From assembly GCA_018052995.1 (NCBI GenBank), contig JAGPMK010000002.1:1-53483 (forward strand): a stretch of DNA of 53,483 nucleotides, given 5' to 3'. The DNA comes from Syntrophorhabdales bacterium (GTDB lineage: Bacteria; Desulfobacterota; Syntrophorhabdia; Syntrophorhabdales; Syntrophorhabdaceae). Of the stretch, positions 44,783 through 52,242 are shown piece by piece. The position numbers were made by a program, and so were the translations under genes. The notes under the pieces are model-generated. The model was not told where the DNA came from and did not search any database. It saw only the letters and a program-made list of their open reading frames with translations. Each line of letters starts with the position of its first letter. The first letter of the stretch is position 1.

Positions 44783-45627
44783 TTCCCTTCTTTATGGAAT
44801 TTTGGTTTTGGTTCACTACGCCTGAAGAACAGGGTTTCTTCCTCCATATATGCCTTTCTCCTTGCAAGAAACTCATTCCAATCTACATCATGGCCATTAA
44901 ACTCAGGGCCATCAACACATGCGAATTTCATGTTGCCGGCAACTGTTACGCGGCAAACACCGCACATGCCTGTCCCGTCAATCATGATGGGGTTGAGATT
45001 GACAATGGTAGGGATGCCCATTTCCCTGGTTACGTGAGAGGTGTGTGCCATGAGATATGTGCAACCATTGACAATAATCATCTCAGGAAAGGCAGGGAGA
45101 CTGTTTAGTATATCAGGCAGTCTATTCATATGTCCTTTATAGCCAAGGCTGCCGTCACGGGTTATGGTGTATATCTTATCCGATACAGAGACAAACCTAT
45201 CCAGCCAGTATATGAGATATGAGCTCCTTGCCTCAAGGACAGTAAGGATTCTGTTGCCCGCCTCCTTTAATGCCTTTGCAACAGGATAGATGCTTCCTAT
45301 ACCGTAACACCCTGCCACACACATAACAGTGCCGTATTTTTTTATCTCTGTATAATTGCCCAGTGGCCCAACACATGTTGCTACAGTATCCCCACTATTT
45401 AGAGATGCAAGGCTGCCTGTGGATGCCCCTACCTCCATAAATATTATAGTTATAGTCCCTTTTTCGAGGTCCCAGTCTGCCACTGATAGGGGTATCCTTT
45501 CACCCTCATCGTCAGGCCTTACAATAACAAACTGTCCAGGCCTTACCTTTTTTGCAATATCTGGTGTCTCGATCTCAATGAGGTGCATGTTGGGCACTAT
45601 CATCTTACGCTCGATAATCTTATTCAT
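44770..45627 (-). CDS. nfnA: NfnA: NAD-binding ferredoxin reductase subunit
   Basis: A 285-residue member of the ferredoxin-NADP reductase / dihydroorotate dehydrogenase electron-transfer family. The FAD-binding barrel carries ERIPLSVADWD (R-x-Y/P-L-S type), the NAD fold is CVAGCYGIGSIYPVAKAL, and the C-terminal [2Fe-2S] site is GTGMCGVCRVTVAGNMKFAC. It corresponds to NfnA (NfnS). It overlaps nuoG by 8 bases and nfnB by 13 bases, giving tight translational coupling in one operon. Confidence 0.92.
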   Translation of the reverse strand: MNKIIERKMIVPNMHLIEIETPDIAKKVRPGQFVIVRPDDEGERIPLSVADWDLEKGTITIIFMEVGASTGSLASLNSGDTVATCVGPLGNYTEIKKYGTVMCVAGCYGIGSIYPVAKALKEAGNRILTVLEARSSYLIYWLDRFVSVSDKIYTITRDGSLGYKGHMNRLPDILNSLPAFPEMIIVNGCTYLMAHTSHVTREMGIPTIVNLNPIMIDGTGMCGVCRVTVAGNMKFACVDGPEFNGHDVDWNEFLARRKAYMEEETLFFRRSEPKPKFHKEGKCQV

Positions 45628-47863
45628 CTATACTCCTTTCGATAACCTTCATACCTGAAACAACATCTGAAAGTGCTATGCCTCTGTATGTAGCCCTTAT
45701 GAAATCAGGTATAGGGATAAATTTTTTTGCCCCTATCTTTGCTGTGCCCGATATGCTGAGCCTTTTAAACTCCATCCTCTTTTTGCTTGTCGGGTATCCT
45801 TTTATCAGTTTTTTTATCTCCCCCTGGACAGATTGAAGGTTTTTGTATTTTAGTCTACCTTTTTTCATCCTCTCTGATATACACTGAAGGATCCACCAGT
45901 CTGGTTTTGATTCCATATAGGGCTCTATTGCCTTTTTTACAGGCATAAAAAGATGTTCCATATTCAATATAGTCCCCTCAGATTCAGGAAAAAGACTAAC
46001 CGGCAGGATAAGGTCTGGTTGTCTTTTAAATCGTGCCGGGATTGCATTCTGGTATATGAGGTAATCACAATTTGGGAGGACATCACCTGGTGCATCACCT
46101 ATAATATAGATTAGTTTTCTCTTCTTTTTAAGGTCAGGGTTAAAAAGCCCTGGTTTCAGGCTTAAAAATCCGTCTCGAGGATCCTCTATCAATATATCCT
46201 TTGGCTGGATCCCTGGAAATGCACCCATGAGCATCATGCCCATGAGGTTTGTATAAGGATTGGCAACTATGATACCCCAGGACTTTTTGCCTGTCATATC
46301 CTCTATGCCCCCAAAGATATCTGACCTTGCAGGATCGTTAATGCAGTCATGACCAAGGACTATAAGCCTGCCCTTGGCAGCGGAGAACAACCCCCTTATC
46401 CCTTCTATATCAACATTGTTTTCTCTGAATACATCTGCGATAGTCTTACTAATTGTCTTCTTTTTATCCCCTGTCAATGTCTCTATAATGTTATGCCATA
46501 AGGATGGATCAGCCTGTATTGTGGCATAAGACAACATATCAAGGTTTGTATCCCTATGGCTTATAGTGACAAGACATGCACCCTGACGGGCTGCCTTTTT
46601 TATATTGATCCCGATGGGCGAATAACCGTATAGTGAGCTGAAACCTATTGCAATGATTGCCTGGCTCTTTTCTATGGCATCTAGGCTATCAGAACGGGCT
46701 GTCATGTTCCAGTAAGGCAGATAATCATCACCTAAATATATAAGGGGGGTTGATATTATATTATCTGTGCCCATTGTCTTTCTTGCAAATTGTTGGGCAA
46801 CATAGAGATCTTCGTTGAGCATGTGTGGCGATACGATCAGCAGGGATTCATCTGGTTTTGCACCCCCTATCTTTTCGGCAGCCAGATTTAGTGCCTGTTC
46901 CCAATCTATACTGTTGTAGCCTACCCGTGTCATCTCCATAGGTGAACTATATCTCATGGGGCTATGGGTATATTCTGTTATACAGAACCTACCTTTTACG
47001 CAGATAATACCCTTATCTATGGGTGAATCATAGTCAGGGACACTGTCTGCAATTGCATTGTCCTTTGTCTGTATGATAAGGCTACATCCTATTGAACAGA
47101 GATTACATGTTGTGAGAGTTTCATTGTCCGGTGCGCCATACCATTTTCCTGTTTTCACACTCAATGTCCCGGTAGGGCACACATTGACGCAGGCACCGCA
47201 GAATTCACAGCCTGCCTCAATATGGGTTCTGTCAAAGGCAGGCCCTATGGTGGTAAGCTGACCCCTCTGCTTAAAACTTAGGGTGCCGTTGAGCCTTATA
47301 TCATTGCATACACGGATGCATCTACCGCAGAGTATGCAGAGGTTGTAGTCACGGTCATAGAAGGGGTCATATTTTTCTATGGGGAAGTTACGATAGTATA
47401 CAGGATAGGATGTCTCTGTAAGACCTATCTTTTCTGTAATGGTTTGGAGCTCACACCTGTGGTCATTAGGACAGTAATGGCAGCCTGTTGTATAACCTAC
47501 CTTTCTTATGGTTCCCTGAAATTGGCTACAATCATCCTTTTCGGAACAGAAAAGGCAGCTTGCAGGGTGCTCACTCAGGAGTAATTTGAGTATCTCCTGC
47601 CTCAGCCCCCTTATCTCCTGTGTATCTGTTCTTATCACCATACCCTCATCTACAGGGGTTGTGCATGAGGTGGGAAAGCCCCTTATGCCATCCACCTCTA
47701 CAATACACAGACGGCATGCACCATAAGAGGGTAGATGCTCCATAGCACAAAGGGATGGTATATACATGTTATTTGCCTTGGCAGCCTGGAGTATTGTAAG
47801 CCCTGGTTTTACCTCTAATTTTATGTTGTCTATTGTGATACCTACAGTCTTTTCTTTTGTCAT
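45620..47863 (-). CDS. nuoG: NuoG/FdhA-like iron-sulfur subunit lacking a molybdenum ligand
   Basis: A 747-residue protein. The N-terminal [2Fe-2S] domain is CAMEHLPSYGACRLCIVEVD; the His-ligated cluster is HPASCLFCSEKDDC; two [4Fe-4S] sites are CILCGRCIRVC and CEFCGACVNVCPTG; a further cluster is TCNLCSIGC. A molybdopterin-oxidoreductase fold follows. Where formate dehydrogenases carry the Sec or Cys molybdenum ligand, this reads GTDNIISTPLIYLG, with neither. It therefore probably passes electrons rather than oxidising formate, like NuoG. No hydrogenase H-cluster motif is present. ATGA overlap with nuoF. Confidence 0.87.
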   Translation of the reverse strand: MTKEKTVGITIDNIKLEVKPGLTILQAAKANNMYIPSLCAMEHLPSYGACRLCIVEVDGIRGFPTSCTTPVDEGMVIRTDTQEIRGLRQEILKLLLSEHPASCLFCSEKDDCSQFQGTIRKVGYTTGCHYCPNDHRCELQTITEKIGLTETSYPVYYRNFPIEKYDPFYDRDYNLCILCGRCIRVCNDIRLNGTLSFKQRGQLTTIGPAFDRTHIEAGCEFCGACVNVCPTGTLSVKTGKWYGAPDNETLTTCNLCSIGCSLIIQTKDNAIADSVPDYDSPIDKGIICVKGRFCITEYTHSPMRYSSPMEMTRVGYNSIDWEQALNLAAEKIGGAKPDESLLIVSPHMLNEDLYVAQQFARKTMGTDNIISTPLIYLGDDYLPYWNMTARSDSLDAIEKSQAIIAIGFSSLYGYSPIGINIKKAARQGACLVTISHRDTNLDMLSYATIQADPSLWHNIIETLTGDKKKTISKTIADVFRENNVDIEGIRGLFSAAKGRLIVLGHDCINDPARSDIFGGIEDMTGKKSWGIIVANPYTNLMGMMLMGAFPGIQPKDILIEDPRDGFLSLKPGLFNPDLKKKRKLIYIIGDAPGDVLPNCDYLIYQNAIPARFKRQPDLILPVSLFPESEGTILNMEHLFMPVKKAIEPYMESKPDWWILQCISERMKKGRLKYKNLQSVQGEIKKLIKGYPTSKKRMEFKRLSISGTAKIGAKKFIPIPDFIRATYRGIALSDVVSGMKVIERSIDE

Positions 47864-49740
47864 GATCTCTTCTCCGCTGGGCGAATAACAATTGCATCGC
47901 CGGCAATGGCCTCAAAACGGCATATTTCGTAGCAGGAACGGCACTTTATACATTTTGTGGGATCAAGATTATGGGGCTCTGACCTAGGGCCTGATATTGC
48001 CCCGGTTGGACATACCCTTACGCAGGACTGACATCCTGTGCATTTTTCCTTGATTACCCTGTACTCAATGAGGTCTTTACAGACAACAGCACGGCAACGC
48101 CCGTCCTTTATATGTTCAAGATACTCATTTCTAAAATACCTGAGTGTTGTTAATACAGGGTTTGGCGCAGTCTGACCAAGTCCGCAGAGCGCCCCCTTTT
48201 TTATTGTATCGCCAAGGTTTCTGAGTGTCAGGAGGTCCTCTGGGCTACCCTCTCCGTGGGTAATTCTTTCTAAGATCTCCACCATATGCCTTGTCCCAAC
48301 CCTACAGGGTATACACTTTCCACATGATTCCTTTTGGGTAAAGTCGAGGAAATATTTTGCCACATCCACGACACATGTATCCTCGTCCATAACTATAAGT
48401 CCCCCGGAGCCCATTATAGAACCTGCAGATGCAAGGGATTCATAGTCAACGGGGAGGTCAAGGAACTCTTCGGATAGGCAGCCCCCTGAGGGACCCCCTG
48501 TCTGTATTGCCTTAAAATTCTTCTGCACACCACCGCCAATATCAAATATGATCTCCCTTAACGTTGTCCCAAGCTGAACCTCAATAAGGCCTGACCTCCT
48601 TATCTTGCCCACAAGGGAGAATGTCTTTGTGCCCCTGTTTCCCTCCTTGCCGAACCTGTTATACCACTCTGCACCGTTTCTCAGGATATTGGGGAGTGTG
48701 CCCAATGTCTCTACATTATTGATTATGGTAGGACAGCCAAATAGTCCTGATATGGCAGGAAAGGGTGGTCTTGAGCGTGGCATGCCTCGTTTTCCCTCGA
48801 TGGATGCGATAAGAGCTGTCTCTTCCCCACATACAAAGGCGCCGGCACCCTCTTTTATCTTGACATCAAAGCTGAATCTTGAACCGAGGATATTCTTACC
48901 AAGAAGCCCATATTCCCTCATCTGGGTTATGGCTTTTTTGAGCCTCTCTATGGCAAGGGGATATTCAGCCCTTATATACACAATCCCCTTGCTTGCACCT
49001 ATTGCATAACCGGCAATGAGCATGCCCTCAAGGACAGCGTGGGGGTCAGACTCAATAAGAGACCTGTTCATGAATGCACCAGGGTCACCCTCATCTGCGT
49101 TACATATGAGATATTTCTGTTCCCCCGGTGAATTTCGGCAGACCGTCCACTTTTTAAAGGTTGGAAAGCCAGCACCACCTCTGCCCCTCAATCCTGCCTG
49201 GCGGACAACGCCTATGACGTCCTCTGGGGTCATCTTAAGGGCATTCATAAAACCCTGATAGCCATCTGTAGCAAGATAGTGATCTATCTCCTCAGGGTCA
49301 ATAATGCCGCAATTTCTTAGGACGATCCTTACCTGTGGCTTTAACATGGGCTGTTCAAATAAAGGAGGTATCTCCATGAATCTTTCTTTGCTGAAATTAC
49401 CTATGGATGCCCTTGCAAAGGGCTGACCATCTATAAGGTGGCTTTTGAGGATATGGATTAGAACCTTTGGGTTTACATTGGAATAGCTTATCCTGGGTTG
49501 CCCGGGCATCTTAATATCCACAAGGGGCTCAAGATAACATGGTCCAATACAGCCAACCTGGATAACCCTTGCATTGGTGTTGTTCTCATCTATGAATCTC
49601 TCTATATCCGCAATGAGCTCAAGGGCGCCCGCTGCCCTTCCGCACGAGGCGGCACCAACATAGATTACAGGGTATATGTTATCCTGTAATTCTTTCCACT
49701 TACCCTTTGCCATTGTTATTTTCTTTTTTAGTCTATTCAT
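47860..49740 (-). CDS. nuoF: NuoF-like NADH dehydrogenase flavoprotein subunit (HydB/HndC type)
   Basis: A 626-residue flavoprotein of the HydB/HndC type. A thioredoxin-like [2Fe-2S] domain comes first (ASCGRAAGA, VGCIGPCYLEPLVDI). The NADH/FMN domain follows (GLRGRGGAGFPTFKKW, ICNADEGDPGAFMNR), then the [4Fe-4S] motif CGKCIPCRVGT. A C-terminal ferredoxin domain (CTGCQSCVRVCPTGAI, CIKCRSCYEIC) completes it. This domain set is typical of bifurcating NAD-linked complexes rather than of respiratory complex I. It overlaps nuoE by 8 bases. Confidence 0.93.
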   Translation of the reverse strand: MNRLKKKITMAKGKWKELQDNIYPVIYVGAASCGRAAGALELIADIERFIDENNTNARVIQVGCIGPCYLEPLVDIKMPGQPRISYSNVNPKVLIHILKSHLIDGQPFARASIGNFSKERFMEIPPLFEQPMLKPQVRIVLRNCGIIDPEEIDHYLATDGYQGFMNALKMTPEDVIGVVRQAGLRGRGGAGFPTFKKWTVCRNSPGEQKYLICNADEGDPGAFMNRSLIESDPHAVLEGMLIAGYAIGASKGIVYIRAEYPLAIERLKKAITQMREYGLLGKNILGSRFSFDVKIKEGAGAFVCGEETALIASIEGKRGMPRSRPPFPAISGLFGCPTIINNVETLGTLPNILRNGAEWYNRFGKEGNRGTKTFSLVGKIRRSGLIEVQLGTTLREIIFDIGGGVQKNFKAIQTGGPSGGCLSEEFLDLPVDYESLASAGSIMGSGGLIVMDEDTCVVDVAKYFLDFTQKESCGKCIPCRVGTRHMVEILERITHGEGSPEDLLTLRNLGDTIKKGALCGLGQTAPNPVLTTLRYFRNEYLEHIKDGRCRAVVCKDLIEYRVIKEKCTGCQSCVRVCPTGAISGPRSEPHNLDPTKCIKCRSCYEICRFEAIAGDAIVIRPAEKRS

Positions 49741-50182
49741 ATTTTTTCAATAGCTCCGATAGTTTAGTTACAGTCATACGACTGGATATTTCCTTGTCGA
49801 TCTGGACTACAGGGGATAAGGCGCAGCATCCGAGGCATGCAACCCTGTCAAGGTCAAAACGCCTGTCAGCAGTGGTATCTCCACATTTGATTTCAAGCTC
49901 TCTTTCCAGCATTTCAAGGAGCGTTGCCCCACCCTTCACATGACAGGCAGTCCCCAGACATACCTTTATTGAATGGCGACCAGGTGGTGTAAAGCGAAAT
50001 TGGGCATAGAAGGAGGATACCCCGTATATCTGATTTTCTGTAACCCTCAGATGCCTTGATATCATCTTTACAGACTCGGGGGATACATACCCATATTCCC
50101 TTTGGACATCCTGGAGTATAGGGATTAACTGGTCAGGGGTTCTTTCGTATTTTTTAAAGATAGAACGCATTTTTTCAGTCAT
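49733..50182 (-). CDS. nuoE: NuoE-like [2Fe-2S] subunit
   Basis: A 149-residue thioredoxin-like [2Fe-2S] protein. The helical N-terminus includes LIPILQDVQREYGYVSPE, and cluster ligands are in VCLGTACHVKGG and ACLGCCALSPVV. It hands electrons between NADH flavoprotein NuoF and NuoG. The second Met (50182) is chosen because CAGGAG lies 6 bases upstream; the first Met at 50188 would abut that site. First gene of the five-gene operon, with a leader of about 145 bases. Confidence 0.93.
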   Translation of the reverse strand: MTEKMRSIFKKYERTPDQLIPILQDVQREYGYVSPESVKMISRHLRVTENQIYGVSSFYAQFRFTPPGRHSIKVCLGTACHVKGGATLLEMLERELEIKCGDTTADRRFDLDRVACLGCCALSPVVQIDKEISSRMTVTKLSELLKKYE

Positions 50183-50196
50183 GTCCATCTCCTGAG

Positions 50197-50214
50197 ATCA
50201 CGCACTGGCGTGAT
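50197..50214. repeat. hairpin/palindrome beside nuoE ribosome site
   Basis: ATCACGC (50197-50203) and GCGTGAT (50208-50214) pair perfectly around ACTG. On the plus strand it is followed by seven T, so it would terminate plus-strand (antisense) RNA. On the minus strand it is a leader hairpin just upstream of the nuoE ribosome site. It could also be an operator. Confidence 0.5.
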
Positions 50215-50323
50215 TTTTTTGTTTTAAAACCTCTTTTAAATAATTGGTCAGTATGAATCTGCTATACGGGGGATATTATCAGGAGCAACGAAAAAATTTC
50301 CTTATTTTATTATGAAACCCCCC

Positions 50324-50363
50324 TTGTATACAAATTTTTAATAAATCAAAAAAATTATGTCAA
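50324..50363 (-). promoter_or_regulatory. candidate promoter and operator of the nuoEFG-nfnAB operon
   Basis: On the minus strand, TTGACA (50363-50358), a 17-base spacer and TAAAAA (50340-50335). A perfect 10-base palindrome TTGTATACAA (50324-50333) lies immediately downstream, over the expected start of transcription. This is a good position for a repressor; it does not match the Rex consensus well. Confidence 0.5.
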
Positions 50364-50375
50364 GAAAATTTTCTT

Positions 50376-50414
50376 AAAAAAAGAGGGGCAGGATTTTATT
50401 TCGCCTGTCCCTCT
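50376..50414 (-). terminator. intrinsic terminator of the perR-dfx operon
   Basis: On the minus strand, AGAGGGACAGG (50414-50404) pairs with CCTGCCCCTCT (50392-50382), one G-U pair, and is followed by a T-run (50382-50376). It lies 114 bases after the desulfoferrodoxin stop codon. Confidence 0.8.
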
Positions 50415-50438
50415 GCTGATAAAAACCATATGGCTTGG

Positions 50439-50531
50439 ATAGGTAGCCAGCCATTTTGCAAAATAGCGAGGCTTGCCCCTATTAGCTATTTTTTATAACC
50501 TGTTCATGTTCAGCGATACCTTGCTACCTAT
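50439..50531. repeat. nested inverted repeats after desulfoferrodoxin gene
   Basis: ATAGGTAGC (50439-50447) pairs with GCTACCTAT (50523-50531), which overlaps the dfx stop codon. Inside lie the perfect palindrome ATTTTGCAAAAT (50453-50464) and AAAATAGC pairing with GCTATTTT further on. The 339-base gap 50189-50527 otherwise holds the nuoE promoter and the terminator. The nested pairing suggests a structured 3' RNA. Confidence 0.4.
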
Positions 50532-50902
50532 GCCTTCCATAACCCATGGAGATTGCAGTATTCACGTGCAGTCACCTTTTCGCCCGTGATAGGGAAGAAT
50601 GCCTCTGGTGCCCCTCCTGGGGATAAAAATTGACGATATACCTTGCCATCCACAATAAGTTCAATCCACTGGATATAGTGTTTCTCCTCCATTGGATGGG
50701 GCACGCCCCCGACCTTAACTGTAATCCCACCTGTCCCCTTCTCAATAACGGGGACATGTTTTTCCAGGGATGCATCTACAGTGTTTTCCTTTATATGCCT
50801 CATGGGTTGATTGCAGCAAACAAGCTGGCCCTTTCCACCAAATAAAACCTCTACTATGTTTCCACATACATCACATTTGTAAATCTCTAATCTCTCAGCC
50901 AT
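50528..50902 (-). CDS. dfx: desulfoferrodoxin (class I superoxide reductase)
   Basis: A 124-residue two-iron superoxide reductase that reduces superoxide to peroxide in anaerobes. The N-terminal desulforedoxin domain has rubredoxin-like iron ligands C10, C13, C29 and C30. The catalytic centre II ligands are H49, H69, H75, C116 and H119, with K48 (EKHVPV) for substrate attraction. All are present, so it should be active. It lies 17 bases after the Fur/PerR-type gene, which probably controls it. Confidence 0.96.
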   Translation of the reverse strand: MAERLEIYKCDVCGNIVEVLFGGKGQLVCCNQPMRHIKENTVDASLEKHVPVIEKGTGGITVKVGGVPHPMEEKHYIQWIELIVDGKVYRQFLSPGGAPEAFFPITGEKVTAREYCNLHGLWKA

Positions 50903-50919
50903 AATCTACCTCCCTATCT

Positions 50920-51339
50920 TTATTTTATTTCTGCCTCTCTCGTGAGGCAGTCCTTGCATATACCTTTAAAATATCCATGGATCTCTTCAATAGCGTGACC
51001 ATTAATCTCCATTGTCTCTGTGTAGATGCAACAAACATTCACATCAATAATCCTACCACACCTTTTGCAGAGGAGGTGATGGTGTGGGGTTGTCTCAAGG
51101 TCGTATCTTACCTCCTCAGGTGTAATGGTGAGACACTGGACAATGCCTTTTTCAACAAAGGTCTTGAGGGCGTTGTATATTGTTGTTTTCGATATGGTGG
51201 GTATCTCTTTGATAAGTTCCTCATATATGAGATTAACATTCATGTGCTCTCTTTTTCTGTCCAATATCTCAAGTATCTTAATGCGTTGAAATGATGGTTG
51301 TATGTTATTCTGTTGGAGTTTTTCTAATATTGTTTCCAT
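50920..51339 (-). CDS. Fur family regulator, PerR-like
   Basis: A 139-residue Fur-family repressor. The winged helix covers about 1-80 (SFQRIKILEIL, ISKTTIYNALKTFVEKG). The dimerisation domain has the metal-binding HHHLLCKRCG and a C-terminal CKDC, giving the structural zinc site of two CxxC pairs. Coupling to superoxide reductase makes a peroxide-sensing PerR role more likely than iron-sensing Fur, but the regulatory-site residues alone do not settle it. Confidence 0.9.
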   Translation of the reverse strand: METILEKLQQNNIQPSFQRIKILEILDRKREHMNVNLIYEELIKEIPTISKTTIYNALKTFVEKGIVQCLTITPEEVRYDLETTPHHHLLCKRCGRIIDVNVCCIYTETMEINGHAIEEIHGYFKGICKDCLTREAEIK

Positions 51340-51358
51340 AGTTGAACTTATTAAAGAT

Positions 51359-51390
51359 TTTAAAATATTACAATTTTTAAATCATGTCAA
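51359..51390 (-). promoter_or_regulatory. promoter and possible PerR/Fur box of the regulator gene
   Basis: On the minus strand, TTGACA (51390-51385), a 17-base spacer and TATTTT (51367-51362). Overlapping the -10 is TTGTAATATTTTAAA (51373-51359), which I count as matching 10 of 14 defined positions of the PerR box consensus. Autoregulation is a reasonable guess. Confidence 0.5.
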
Positions 51391-51420
51391 GTATATTTAA
51401 AAAATAGGGAAAGATATTTT

Positions 51421-51450
51421 TTGACAGGTCCATATGTAAGCTGTTATATT
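51421..51450 (+). promoter_or_regulatory. promoter of the UPF0280 gene
   Basis: Consensus TTGACA (51421-51426), then an 18-base spacer and TATATT (51445-51450), or TTATAT with 17. It is divergent from the regulator promoter, with the two -35 boxes only about 30 bases apart. Confidence 0.6.
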
Positions 51451-51482
51451 GCTGTATTCAGAATTTACAAGGGGTTTTGGAA

Positions 51483-52205
51483 TTGTATGAGGAGAGATTC
51501 TACAGAGGGGTCTCAAGGCCTGACGACCTTGAATGCTTTGAGGTCATCTATAAAGAGACAGACCTTTTTTGCGGCACAAAGGGTAATCTAAAGGCCTTTA
51601 TAGAGGAAAGGGTATTACACTACAGATACCAGCTCGAGGGTTATATAAGGCAGAGACCTGAATTTCTTGAGAGTCTCAGCCCCATTGAATATGACAGATT
51701 CGCCCCTCATATTGTAAGGGAGATGATAGAGGCATCTACCTCTGTTGGCGTAGGCCCTATGGCATGTGTTGCCGGTGCTATAGCTGAATTTGTGGGTAGG
51801 GATATAGAGAGGCTATCTGATGAGTTTATCATAGAGAATGGTGGGGATATATTTCTTAAGACAGACAGATATAGGACCATCCTTGTGTATGCAAAGGATT
51901 CGCCTTTTAGCGAAAGGCTCGGCATAAGGATTACGCCTAGCGATAAACCTTATGGTGTCTGCACATCTTCAGGGAGTGTAGGACATTCATTGAGCTTAGG
52001 AAGGGCAGATGCAGTATGCATTGTGGGGGGGTCATCCCTGTTCTGTGATGGCCTTGCAACCTCCATAGGAAATATTGTAAAAAAAAGGGAGGATATACCT
52101 TTTGCCATAGAAAAGGCAAAGAGATTCGAGGGGATAAGGGGTGTGCTTATCGTTATGGGGGATAAACTGGGTGCCTGGGGTGATATAGAGCTTATAAAAA
52201 TATAA
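51483..52205 (+). CDS. UPF0280 family protein (ApbE-related)
   Basis: A 240-residue protein of the UPF0280 family, distantly related to ApbE flavin transferases. It has ASTSVGVGPMACVAGAIAEF and FIIENGGDIFLKT, the glycine and Asp-rich region that resembles the FAD/Mg site of ApbE, and CTSSGSVGHSLSLGRADAV near the C-terminus. No function is established. There is no ATG; TTG at 51483 sits 8 bases after AAGGGG, and another TTG at 51477 is possible. The upstream neighbour is the PerR/dfx operon, suggesting but not proving a redox link. Confidence 0.85.
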   Translation: MYEERFYRGVSRPDDLECFEVIYKETDLFCGTKGNLKAFIEERVLHYRYQLEGYIRQRPEFLESLSPIEYDRFAPHIVREMIEASTSVGVGPMACVAGAIAEFVGRDIERLSDEFIIENGGDIFLKTDRYRTILVYAKDSPFSERLGIRITPSDKPYGVCTSSGSVGHSLSLGRADAVCIVGGSSLFCDGLATSIGNIVKKREDIPFAIEKAKRFEGIRGVLIVMGDKLGAWGDIELIKI

Positions 52206-52242
52206 CTATTATACACCTAAGCGAGGATTGGGAGATGAGATA

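Noticed and set aside
45620-47863. [FeFe]-hydrogenase or selenocysteine formate dehydrogenase
   Set aside because: No H-cluster motifs (TSCCPxW, MPCxxK, ExMxCxGGC) and no in-frame UGA; the Mo-ligand position holds neither Cys nor Sec.
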